From the NCBI GenBank assembly GCA_024693285.1, contig JAILLE010000031.1, positions 1 to 64,000 on the forward strand: a stretch of 64,000 nt of DNA. The letters are read 5' to 3'. Under the pieces are notes generated by a model, which did not search any database, was not told the DNA's origin, and saw only the letters and a list, made by a program, of their open reading frames with translations. Numbering within the stretch: position 1 is the stretch's first letter; each line of letters begins with the position of its first letter. The position numbers were made by a program, and so were the translations under genes. This DNA is from Bacteroidales bacterium. Its GTDB lineage: Bacteria; Bacteroidota; Bacteroidia; Bacteroidales; UBA932. Below are positions 8,123-16,420 of the stretch, in pieces.

Positions 8123-8983
8123 ATGAGAAAGGTTTTGACGCTTGTGCTCGCCACCACTCTCGCTTTTGTCGTGTGCAAGGCTCCGGCCCAAAAGAAAGTC
8201 ATGGCCAGGGTGGTCCCGGAAAGAGCCGATGATTTCGTGTTCGAGAACGATCTCATCGCGGGACGGTTCTATGGCAAGGCCCTGGAAGGTAATCCGACCT
8301 CGCCCGGCTTGGATATTTGGGTTAAACTGCCTGGAAAACTTGTCGCGGACGAGTGGTACGCTAACGCCTTGACAGAAGCGAATTATTACCACAAGGACCA
8401 CGGCGGAAAGGATTGCTATAAGGTGGCTGTAAGCCTCGGAGGAGGCGCGTCCGTGCCCTTGATTGATGGTCAGCTTTGCTGGCCGGCCACGAATTACCGC
8501 TCGTATAAGATTCTTGAAAAGACTCCTGAAAAGATTGTTTTTGAACTTCATTATCCCGCGTGGGAGGTCGCTGACGGGGTCAGCGCTTCTCTGGTAAAAA
8601 AAGTCACTGTGAAAGCCGGGACATATTTCATAAAGGTTGATGACACTTACACTTATTCCGGAACGGACATCCTCACTATAGCCGCCGGATTCAAACTGCA
8701 TGGCGAGCAGAATACTGTCCATGACCAACTTGAGGTGAGCGACCGTCTAGCCATTTGGGAATATGCCTCCGACCAAAGCGTGGAGCCTGAGGATGGGCTG
8801 ATCGGTGTGGCGATAGTCGTGCCGGATGCTGACTCTACCCTGGTGTCCGAGGAACTCGACCACGCTCTCTTGCTAAAAGATATTCCTTCTGGCGGAACTC
8901 TTTCATACTGTGTTGGTTCCTGTTGGTCAAAGGCTGACATTAAAACTTCTTCCGAATGGTTTAATCTTGTACGTGAGTTATGA
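8123..8983 (+). CDS. Exported DUF4861-family protein
   Basis: 286 residues with an N-terminal signal peptide (MRKVLTLVLATTLAFVVCKAPAQ). The body, with PERADDFVFENDLIAGRFYG near residue 35 and the GLDIWVKLPGK and EANYYHKDHGGKDCYKV segments, matches what I know of DUF4861, a beta-rich exported family often found in polysaccharide utilization loci next to kduI/kduD-type genes. Its biochemical role is not established to my knowledge; by context it acts on or binds uronate-containing glycans. It starts 1 bp after kduI stops and overlaps the next gene by 4 bp (ATGA), so it is part of the same transcript. Confidence 0.75.
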   Translation: MRKVLTLVLATTLAFVVCKAPAQKKVMARVVPERADDFVFENDLIAGRFYGKALEGNPTSPGLDIWVKLPGKLVADEWYANALTEANYYHKDHGGKDCYKVAVSLGGGASVPLIDGQLCWPATNYRSYKILEKTPEKIVFELHYPAWEVADGVSASLVKKVTVKAGTYFIKVDDTYTYSGTDILTIAAGFKLHGEQNTVHDQLEVSDRLAIWEYASDQSVEPEDGLIGVAIVVPDADSTLVSEELDHALLLKDIPSGGTLSYCVGSCWSKADIKTSSEWFNLVREL

Positions 8984-10779
8984 AACGCTCGATTATACTC
9001 TTCGCGGCCATAGCGCTGTTGTTTTCAGCTGGCTGCGATTCTGAAAAGAAATCAACCCCTTCCGCATGGGGAGATTATGTCGTCGCTTGTGGCGACCAGG
9101 ATTTATACATTGTCGATGTGGCAAAATCTACAGAAGAATCCCTGGCAGTCATCTGGCACTGGAATGTTTTTGAGACCTATGGACAGATTCCGGATGTGTA
9201 CCGTGACGCCATGCGGGTCCTGGACGATTGCAAGCCTGTGGACGGAGGTGAACATCTTTTGTTGACCTCATCAGCTGGAGGGACGTTGCTTCTGGACATC
9301 GCCACCAAGAAGTGCCTTTTTTATGCGCTGACACCTATGTCTCATTCTGCGGACAAACTGCCCGGAGACAGGATTGCCGTAGCTAATTCCACTAATCCCA
9401 AAGGTAACAGCTTGGAGATTTACGATGTGTCCAAACCGGATGTGTGCGTTTGGAAGGATACATTATACAGCGGACACGGTGTAGTTTGGTCTGAAAAGTA
9501 TCAGCGTCTATTCGCTCTCGGATTCGATGAGCTTAGGAAATATGCCCTTAAGGATTGGGACTCCACCACGCCTTCCCTGGTGTTGGAGGAGAAATATTCA
9601 TTGCCGGGAGTCGGCGGACATGAGCTATCTCCTGCCGGGGAAGATGGTTTGATCGTGACGAACAGCGGAGGTGTCTATGTGTTCGATATAATCGGGAAAT
9701 CATTTTCTCCATTCGCTCCTATGGAAGGGAAGCAACATGTCAAGTCGCTTAACTATGACAAAGCCAGCGAAAGATTCATTTACACGATCGCCGAGACCAG
9801 CTGGTGGACAAACCATGTCTACTGTGTCAATCCGGATAAAGTGCTTAATTTCAATCCGGATTGGAGGCTTTATAAAGTTCGTGTGCTTCCTGAGTTGAAG
9901 TTCGAGCCTGTGACCGATCCCGCGATACGGTGCGAAGGGACGAATCTTAGAATATTTGACGACAATATTTGGCAGAATGATGGTGAGTCGATTCCGGAGG
10001 CGTGGGTTCCTCTTGGCGTGGATCCGAGAGATTCGGTCCGTAGTATCGGTTTCGCCAAACTGGTCTCGGACTACAAGCCCGACATTGTCACCCTTCAGGA
10101 ATATTCATCCCACATGGACGGGCACCTGGCCCCGAAACTTAGGGAACAAGGATTCACAAACGCTTGTGAGTCAGATGGTTCCTGGAATTTCACACCGGTT
10201 TTTTATGACAGCACGGTTGTGGAGCTCATCAAGGTAAGATATAACCTTTACACCCCCAAGCAGTACAGTAACGCCAACACCAAGTCTTTTACCTCAGCGG
10301 TCTTCCGTCATAAAGAAACCGATAAGGTTTTCGCCATTCTCAATACCCACCTTTGGTGGAGACCCGATGAAGCCCAGCCCGGAAGCAACATGGCCAGGGC
10401 ATCCCAAATCCGCCTTATGATGGCCGAAGCCGATGCCTTGAAGGCTGAATATGACTGCGTTATTTTCCTGATGGGCGATATGAACTGTGAGGAAGACACT
10501 GTCCCTATCCGCCAACTTCTTGATGATGGCTACTTGCCATGCTATAAGGTGGCTAAGGTATTCGGTGACAACCATAACGGACATCACCGTTGTGACGCGA
10601 AGGCATTTTCGGCCGAGAGTTCCAGAAAGGGTCCGGACCGGGCCACAGGAGCCTTGGATCATTTCTTCATCCACAACGCCAAGGAAGGAACGGATGTACT
10701 CACCTATTATTGCGTCATGGATGAATACACCCTCCCGCTGACAGATCATTATCCTAACTATGTGGATGTCAAATTGTAA
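8980..10779 (+). CDS. Lipoprotein fusion: beta-propeller (DUF6528-like) plus endonuclease/exonuclease/phosphatase domain
   Basis: 599 residues. Signal MKRSIILFAAIALLFSAGC has a lipobox at Cys19. Residues about 30-310 form a WD/YVTN-like propeller beginning DYVVACGDQDLYIVDV, which I believe is the DUF6528 type. Residues about 322-599 form a complete EEP (DNase I/exonuclease III/sphingomyelinase) domain: VTLQEYSS (catalytic Glu), LNTHLWWR, MGDMNCEED, GALDHFFIH and LTDHYPNY are all in order, so it should be catalytically active on a phosphodiester or phosphomonoester. It overlaps DUF4861 by 4 bp and GH29 by 20 bp. The substrate is unknown; a phosphorylated glycan or glycolipid would fit the neighbourhood as well as nucleic acid. 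Confidence 0.75.
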   Translation: MKRSIILFAAIALLFSAGCDSEKKSTPSAWGDYVVACGDQDLYIVDVAKSTEESLAVIWHWNVFETYGQIPDVYRDAMRVLDDCKPVDGGEHLLLTSSAGGTLLLDIATKKCLFYALTPMSHSADKLPGDRIAVANSTNPKGNSLEIYDVSKPDVCVWKDTLYSGHGVVWSEKYQRLFALGFDELRKYALKDWDSTTPSLVLEEKYSLPGVGGHELSPAGEDGLIVTNSGGVYVFDIIGKSFSPFAPMEGKQHVKSLNYDKASERFIYTIAETSWWTNHVYCVNPDKVLNFNPDWRLYKVRVLPELKFEPVTDPAIRCEGTNLRIFDDNIWQNDGESIPEAWVPLGVDPRDSVRSIGFAKLVSDYKPDIVTLQEYSSHMDGHLAPKLREQGFTNACESDGSWNFTPVFYDSTVVELIKVRYNLYTPKQYSNANTKSFTSAVFRHKETDKVFAILNTHLWWRPDEAQPGSNMARASQIRLMMAEADALKAEYDCVIFLMGDMNCEEDTVPIRQLLDDGYLPCYKVAKVFGDNHNGHHRCDAKAFSAESSRKGPDRATGALDHFFIHNAKEGTDVLTYYCVMDEYTLPLTDHYPNYVDVKL

Positions 10780-12196
10780 GCACTATATTACCATACTTGC
10801 GGTAATCCTTTTCTCGGCTTGTGCCCAAAAGGCTCCTGAGCCATACGGAGCTGTCCCTTCACCCCAGCAAGTCGAATGGCAGAAGATGGAAATGAACTTC
10901 CTTGTCTGCTTCGGGCCGAACACTTTCACTGGGATGGAGTGGGGGCTCGGGACGGAATCCGAGGATATTTTCAATCCCTCTGATCTTGATTGTGAACAAT
11001 GGGTCTCTATCGCCAAGGCGGCCGGATTCAAGGGGTTGATAATCGTGGCGAAACATCACGACGGGTTCTGTCTCTGGCCTAACCCGGAGAGCACCCACAC
11101 AGTGGCCAACAGTCCTTGGAAAGACGGCAAGGGTGATGTGCTGAAGGAACTCTCGGATGCCTGTGCGGCAGAAGGGCTCAAATTCGGAATCTATATATCG
11201 CCATGGGACCGCAATGATCCGCATTATGGTACTCCTGAATATAACGATGTCTATGTCAGGACTTTGGAAAGTGCCCTGGATGGTCGTTACGGCAGTGTGT
11301 TCGAGGAATGGTTTGATGGGGCGTGCGGCGAAGGCCCGAATGGAAAGAGGCAAGTCTACGACTGGGATCGTTTCCACGAGACTGTTTTGAAATACCAGCC
11401 TGAAGCCGTGATGTTCAGCGATGTTGGTCCCGGTTGCCGCTGGGTCGGGAACGAAAGCGGAATAGCCGGAAGAACCAACTGGAGCACATTCTCACCGGAA
11501 GGTTTCACCGCTGGTGCCGGAGCTCCCCCGGGAGATACTCTCCAGATTGGCAATATTCACGGAAATGCCTGGGTACCAGCGGAAACCGATGTTCCTTTAC
11601 GTCTGGGTTGGTTTTGGAGGGAGAGCGAGAACGACAAGGTCAAGTCCCTACAGGAACTGGTCAGTATTTACAACACAAGCGTCGGACGCAATTCCCTCCT
11701 TCTTCTTGGAGTCGCCCCGGACATCACGGGTCACATTCATCCGGCTGACTCAGTCCGTTTGATGGAATTCGGATCGGCTATAAAAGAGATATTCAGCACC
11801 AATCTCGCTGAGGGAGCGACGGTTAAGGCTTCCTCCAACAGAGGTCGTGAATTCAAGGCTGCCAATATTCTTGATGGAGATTACGACTCCTACTGGGCTG
11901 CTCCGGACGGGATAAATGATGCGGTTTTGACATTCGACCTTGGGACTGAAAAGACTTTCAACCGGATTCTTCTTCAAGAATATATTCCTCTAGGACAAAG
12001 AATAAAAGCCTTCACTATCAAAGTGTTGACTGCCGATGGTTCTTGGAAAGAGATTGCTTCCGAGACTACTATCGGCTTCAAGAGGATAGTTCCTGTTGAG
12101 ACTGTAACCACATCAAAGATTGAAGTCAACGTCTCATCTTTCGCTTCTCCCATCATCAACAACTTCGGCCTTTTCATGGACAAATATGATTTATAA
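10760..12196 (+). CDS. Alpha-L-fucosidase, GH29, with C-terminal F5/8-type domain
   Basis: 478 residues; ATGs at 10760 and 10766 both precede a lipoprotein signal (NCKHYITILAVILFSAC). Residues about 35-340 are the GH29 (beta/alpha)8 domain: NTFTGMEWGLGTE, AKHHDGFCLWPNPESTHTV, KFGIYISPWDRN, and EEWFDGACGEG with the predicted nucleophile Asp186 (numbered from 10760). Residues about 350-478 form a galactose-binding-like F5/8 type C domain (LAEGATVKASSNRG, ILDGDYDSYWAAPDG), common in GH29 subfamily B. It removes alpha-linked L-fucose from glycans at the cell surface or in the periplasm. It begins inside the end of the preceding fusion gene, which points to translational coupling. Confidence 0.9.
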   Translation: MWMSNCKHYITILAVILFSACAQKAPEPYGAVPSPQQVEWQKMEMNFLVCFGPNTFTGMEWGLGTESEDIFNPSDLDCEQWVSIAKAAGFKGLIIVAKHHDGFCLWPNPESTHTVANSPWKDGKGDVLKELSDACAAEGLKFGIYISPWDRNDPHYGTPEYNDVYVRTLESALDGRYGSVFEEWFDGACGEGPNGKRQVYDWDRFHETVLKYQPEAVMFSDVGPGCRWVGNESGIAGRTNWSTFSPEGFTAGAGAPPGDTLQIGNIHGNAWVPAETDVPLRLGWFWRESENDKVKSLQELVSIYNTSVGRNSLLLLGVAPDITGHIHPADSVRLMEFGSAIKEIFSTNLAEGATVKASSNRGREFKAANILDGDYDSYWAAPDGINDAVLTFDLGTEKTFNRILLQEYIPLGQRIKAFTIKVLTADGSWKEIASETTIGFKRIVPVETVTTSKIEVNVSSFASPIINNFGLFMDKYDL

Positions 12197-12197
12197 A

Positions 12198-12278
12198 ATG
12201 AGATTTCGTGGTTTATTCATATTAGCGACGCTGTTTCTGCAAACGCCGTCCGATTATCCGGTCTTTTTCGGTTTATGA
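12198..12278 (+). pseudogene. 26-codon signal-peptide-like remnant between GH29 and GH95
   Basis: An ATG one base after the GH29 stop opens a 26-residue frame, MRFRGLFILATLFLQTPSDY followed by PVFFGL and TGA. A basic start followed by a hydrophobic core resembles the beginning of an exported protein that stops soon after the expected cleavage site. It could be the residue of a deleted secreted enzyme, a translated spacer, or chance. Confidence 0.3.
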
Positions 12279-12298
12279 AAAATAGTTATATTTAAGAT

Positions 12299-14893
12299 AT
12301 GAGACGATTGATGGTTGTTTTGGCCACTTTGTTGGCTTGTGTGTGTGCCTCGGGACAGAGGCTGGTTTTGAGGTATGACAAACCTGCGACAAGGTTTGAG
12401 GAGGCGCTTCCATTAGGCAATGGGCATCTCGGGGCGACCGTGTCGGGTGGTGTCGCCGATGACCTGATATGGCTGAATGAGGGCTCCCTTTGGGGAGGCT
12501 GCGCCAATCCTGATAATAACCCTGTCCCGACCGGAGGCCCGGAATTGTTGGCCGAGGTCAGGGCCCTTCTGGAGAAAGAGGATTGGATCGGAGCGGAGAA
12601 AAAGGTCATGGGCCTCCAAGGTAAATATGTCAACTCATACCTTCCGATGGGCACTTTGCACCTGCGTCAAAGCTTTGACAATGACGTCCTTGTGTTCGAT
12701 TACAGCGGCAATAACGCAGCCCTTCCCGAGAGCAAGACCAGCTCCATTGAAGGCTATCTCCGCACCCTTGATCTCGACAATGCCATCGCCACGACAAGTT
12801 TCGTTGTGGATGGTGTGGAATACTCCAGGGAGATATTCGTTTCCCATCCTGACCGGGTGATGGTGATGCACCTCACTTCTTCTGAGGAAGGGAAGCTGGA
12901 GTTCGATCTCGATGGGGCGACAATGTGGGACGGCAGCACTGTCCAGAGCCTTTCTTCGAATGAGTATCTTGTCAAGGGACAGGTCGGATATTACCAGAGC
13001 ACGAAATGGGAGGAGCCTTTTTCAAAGTGGCAAGTTGGTCCAAATGGAGAGAAAGGCATGCGTTACCAATTCAGGGTCAAGGTGGTACGTTGCGACGGGC
13101 AGGTCTACACCAGCCCTTGCCTGCATGTCTCTGGCGCTTCCGATGTGTTGATTCTTGTCAGTGCGGCGACTAGTTTCAACGGGTTTGATAAGAGGCCGGA
13201 CATCGAGGGACGAGATGAGAACGCGCTTGCGGAGTCGTTTATAACCAAGGCTGAGAAGAAGGACCTGGCAGAGCTCCGAAACGCCCATATCGCTGATTAC
13301 CAGAAGCTTTTCGGCACTGTTAAGCTGGTTCTCGGGCCCGCCGGAGGCGCTGCCGAGCTTAGGCCGTACTCAGCCGCAGCGAGCCCCGAGCTTAGTCGAG
13401 GGGCGACGCGAGAATGGACGCGGCCGGGCTCGGACAGCGCTCCGGCCCAAAGCGAACTGAACATGACGACTGACAAACGTCTGGAGGCCTATGCCGCGGG
13501 AGCGGAGGATCTGTATCTGGAGACTCTTTACTTCCAGTTCGGCCGCTACCTCCTCATCTCCTCATCCCGCGAAGACAGCGAAGTTCCTTGCAATCTCCAG
13601 GGCCTTTGGTGCAAAGACCGTCACCCGGCCTGGGGAAGCGACCTGCACACCAATATCAACGTCCAGATGAACTATTGGCCAGCCGAGCCTCTCGGCTTGA
13701 GCCAGACAGCCCTGCCTCTTATCGAGTTCATCAAGAACAGCTCGGTCGCAGGTGCGGAAATAGTTAAGAATATGTACAATATGGGCGGTTGGACAGTCCA
13801 CCATAACAGCGACATCTGGTGCGCCGCCAACCCTGTGGGAGACAAGGCCGGAAGTCCCTCATGGGCCAATTACGTGATGGCTGGTCCCTGGCTTTGCACC
13901 CATCTTTATGAGCATTATCTGTTCACCGAGGATAAGGCCTACCTGGCCGGGACCGCATATCCCCTGCTCAAAGGCTCCGCTGAGTTCCTTATGGACTGGC
14001 TGATCGAGAAAGACGGGAAATATATCACATCTCCATCCACCTCCCCTGAGAATACTTTCATCGATGACAATGGCAACCGGGGGCAAGTCACTATCGGGTC
14101 CGCTATGGATCTGGAGATATGCTGGGAGTTGTTCACAGACGTGATTGAGGCGTCTGAGGTTCTGGGTGTCGATCCTGAGCTCAGGGCCAAGTGGATCCAC
14201 TATCGGGACAACTTGCATCCTCTGCAGATCGGTGCCGCCGGAAATCTTGTCGAATGGTACAAGGATTGGAAAGATGTGGAGCCGGAACACCGTCATGTCT
14301 CCCATCTTTTCGGCCTGCATCCCGGTCATGAGATTTCCCCTCTGACGACTCCTGAACTTGCCCATGCTGCTGTCAAGACTCTTGAAAGAAGAGGAGACGG
14401 AGGAACAGGCTGGAGCAAGGCTTGGAAAATCTGTTTCTGGTCAAGACTTTTGGACGGTGACCACGCCCACAAGATGTATCGGGAACTGCTCAGCAAATCC
14501 ACGCTCCCGAATCTTTGGGACACCCATCCGCCGTTCCAGATTGACGGTAATTTCGGAAGTGTCGCTGGAATAGGAGAGATGCTTCTCCAGAGCCAAAACG
14601 GTGAGATTCACCTGCTTCCGGCTCTTCCGTCACTCTGGGAAGATGGTTCTGTCCAAGGTTTGAAGGCCAGGGGAGCAGTGTCGGTCGATATGAGTTGGGC
14701 TGGTGGAAAACTCAAGACAGCAGCATTGAGATATTCCCCTGTCACCTTGGGTGGCTCCTCAAAAATCGCTGTCCGCACCTCGGTTCCGGTCAAAGTCAAA
14801 GGAGCCTCCTCCAGGACGAAAAAAGATGGAGCATATTTCCTCACGACAGTAACCCTTAAGCCTGGCCAGGAGTGTCTCCTGACCGCCAAATAG
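12299..14893 (+). CDS. GH95 alpha-L-fucosidase / alpha-L-galactosidase, with intragenic repeat insertion
   Basis: 864 residues with signal peptide MRRLMVVLATLLACVCASGQ, so exported. Domain order is N-terminal beta-sandwich (about 22-330), helical barrel (about 385-770) and C-terminal beta domain. Clan residues known from the bifidobacterial 1,2-fucosidase can be located: NINVQMNYWPAE with Asn452 and Asn454, SPSTSPENTF with the acid Glu584, and QIDGNFG with Asp749. It hydrolyses terminal alpha-1,2-L-fucose or alpha-L-galactose. Residues about 348-383 are an Arg/Pro/Ala/Ser-rich insert that does not belong to the family and is encoded by a palindromic repeat (13341-13445), placed in the loop before TDKRLEAY. 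The sulfatase gene follows 3 bp later. Confidence 0.92.
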   Translation: MRRLMVVLATLLACVCASGQRLVLRYDKPATRFEEALPLGNGHLGATVSGGVADDLIWLNEGSLWGGCANPDNNPVPTGGPELLAEVRALLEKEDWIGAEKKVMGLQGKYVNSYLPMGTLHLRQSFDNDVLVFDYSGNNAALPESKTSSIEGYLRTLDLDNAIATTSFVVDGVEYSREIFVSHPDRVMVMHLTSSEEGKLEFDLDGATMWDGSTVQSLSSNEYLVKGQVGYYQSTKWEEPFSKWQVGPNGEKGMRYQFRVKVVRCDGQVYTSPCLHVSGASDVLILVSAATSFNGFDKRPDIEGRDENALAESFITKAEKKDLAELRNAHIADYQKLFGTVKLVLGPAGGAAELRPYSAAASPELSRGATREWTRPGSDSAPAQSELNMTTDKRLEAYAAGAEDLYLETLYFQFGRYLLISSSREDSEVPCNLQGLWCKDRHPAWGSDLHTNINVQMNYWPAEPLGLSQTALPLIEFIKNSSVAGAEIVKNMYNMGGWTVHHNSDIWCAANPVGDKAGSPSWANYVMAGPWLCTHLYEHYLFTEDKAYLAGTAYPLLKGSAEFLMDWLIEKDGKYITSPSTSPENTFIDDNGNRGQVTIGSAMDLEICWELFTDVIEASEVLGVDPELRAKWIHYRDNLHPLQIGAAGNLVEWYKDWKDVEPEHRHVSHLFGLHPGHEISPLTTPELAHAAVKTLERRGDGGTGWSKAWKICFWSRLLDGDHAHKMYRELLSKSTLPNLWDTHPPFQIDGNFGSVAGIGEMLLQSQNGEIHLLPALPSLWEDGSVQGLKARGAVSVDMSWAGGKLKTAALRYSPVTLGGSSKIAVRTSVPVKVKGASSRTKKDGAYFLTTVTLKPGQECLLTAK
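13341..13445. repeat. Palindrome-bounded intragenic repeat, copy 1 (in GH95)
   Basis: A 105 bp (35 codon) block with imperfect terminal inverted repeats, 13341-13358 against 13428-13445. Inside are a 25 bp stretch (13357-13381) and a 16 bp stretch (13414-13429) that both recur exactly in the GH3 gene at 16860-16884 and 16893-16908. This copy has an extra GC-rich hairpin near 13383-13403 between the two shared cores. It keeps the GH95 frame open and lies in a loop of the protein. Confidence 0.8.
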
Positions 14894-14896
14894 AAG

Positions 14897-16420
14897 ATGA
14901 GACCTTCCAGATATATTCCGGGAGCTTTCATGCTGATGGCAGGAAGTTTGGCCATGAAAGCTCAAGACAGGCCGAATATCATAGTGTTCCTTACTGATGA
15001 TATGGGGCCGATGGACACAAGTGTCCCTTTCATCACCGATAAGCACGGAAACCCCGAGAGATATCCTTTCAATGATTGGTACCGCACTCCTGGCATGGAA
15101 CGTCTTGCTTCCCAAGGCGTTAGATTCACTCAGTTCTATGCGATGAGTGTCAGTTCCCCCTCTAGGGTCTCCCTTATGACCGGGCAATACTCAGCCAGGC
15201 ATCACACCACGAATTGGATCAATTCGGAAAGTGACAACCGAAACACCTATGGTCCTTATGGTTGGGGTTGGGACGGGTTATCTCCGGAAGATTATACCCT
15301 CCCTCGTCTTCTTTCTGGCCAGGGTTACCGTACGATCCATGTAGGGAAAGCCCATCTGGGTAACAATGAATCTCCTGCGGCGGATCCGCTTAAAGTCGGA
15401 TTTGATATTAACATCGCGGGATCTTCTATCGGGGAGCCGGGGAGTTATTTCGGAGAAGATGGCTATGGCCTTCTTAAAGGTTATAAGCCGAGGGCTGTCC
15501 CGGGGCTGGACAAGTACCATGGAACAGACACATTCCTTACGGAAGCTCTTACTCTTGAGGCACTTGGGCAGATTGACGAAGCGGTTGAGGATGGTTCTCC
15601 GTTTTTCCTGTACATGTCCCATTATGCCGTTCATACTCCTCATCAGACCGACCCGAGATTCATAAGCCATTATGAGGGTGACGATTCTAAGCCAGCCAAT
15701 GCCAAAGGCTTCGCGACGTTGATTGAGGGTATGGACAAGTCTCTCGGGGATATTCTTGACCATTTGGTGGAGAAAGGGATAGCCGGTAATACTTTGGTGA
15801 TATTCATGGGAGATAATGGGACAGGTCTTTATCTCGGGACGGACCGGGATTATTGCTCCAGCGCTCCTTTGCGAGGCATGAAAGGCACTGAGTTCGAGGG
15901 TGGTATGAGGGTTCCGTGTATTATTGCCTGGGCCGCTCCGGAGGACAATCCATCGCAGGCCAGACTCCCGATCAAGCCTGATATTGTCAGGACAGAGGTG
16001 GCTTCCATTTGCGATATTTATCCGACTTTGGCGGCATTTGTCGGGGCCGATATTCCTTCAGACCATGCTGTGGATGGCCAGGATTTAAGTCCTCTTCTTG
16101 GGGGAGGGCCGGAGCCCGCGAGTCATAAGGACGAGTTCCTGATGCATTTTCCTCATGAGCATAGGGGTAGCTATTTCACTGTGTGGCGCCACGATAAATG
16201 GAAACTGATCTATTATTATAATCCCAATCATCCGGAGAAGCCGCAGTGTTCCTTGTTCAATCTCAAGAGGGATCCTTTTGAGACAAGGGATCTGTCTTCC
16301 AGACGCCCTGGCAGGGTGCGGAAGTTATTGAATGAGATGATTTTAAAGTTGGAGGAGACTGGTGCCCAGTATCCCGTCGACTTCCGCGGGGATCCTATCC
16401 CTCCACAACATAGCTTATAG
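14897..16420 (+). CDS. Exported sulfatase (S1 family, serine type)
   Basis: 507 residues with an N-terminal export signal (MRPSRYIPGAFMLMAGSLAMKAQ). The alkaline-phosphatase-like sulfatase fold shows in PNIIVFLTDDMGPMD (metal Asp pair), SVSSPSRVSLMTGQYSARHH (active-site motif S-x-P-x-R, Ser86 as the residue to be converted to formylglycine), VGKAHLG, and FMGDNG (metal Asp and Asn). The serine form needs a radical-SAM anaerobic sulfatase maturase, fitting an anaerobe. It removes sulfate esters from glycans; next to two fucosidases, sulfated fucose- or mucin-type glycans are plausible. The last 26 bp overlap the convergent GH3 gene. Confidence 0.92.
   Translation: MRPSRYIPGAFMLMAGSLAMKAQDRPNIIVFLTDDMGPMDTSVPFITDKHGNPERYPFNDWYRTPGMERLASQGVRFTQFYAMSVSSPSRVSLMTGQYSARHHTTNWINSESDNRNTYGPYGWGWDGLSPEDYTLPRLLSGQGYRTIHVGKAHLGNNESPAADPLKVGFDINIAGSSIGEPGSYFGEDGYGLLKGYKPRAVPGLDKYHGTDTFLTEALTLEALGQIDEAVEDGSPFFLYMSHYAVHTPHQTDPRFISHYEGDDSKPANAKGFATLIEGMDKSLGDILDHLVEKGIAGNTLVIFMGDNGTGLYLGTDRDYCSSAPLRGMKGTEFEGGMRVPCIIAWAAPEDNPSQARLPIKPDIVRTEVASICDIYPTLAAFVGADIPSDHAVDGQDLSPLLGGGPEPASHKDEFLMHFPHEHRGSYFTVWRHDKWKLIYYYNPNHPEKPQCSLFNLKRDPFETRDLSSRRPGRVRKLLNEMILKLEETGAQYPVDFRGDPIPPQHSL

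Noticed and set aside
7408..8256. 282-codon open frame opposite kduI
   Set aside because: Spans the end of kduI and the start of DUF4861 in antisense; the sense genes are well supported.
12287..12294. TATATTTA as a -7 box for GH95
   Set aside because: Would place the transcription start on the GH95 start codon and has no proper -33 element; co-transcription from upstream is simpler.
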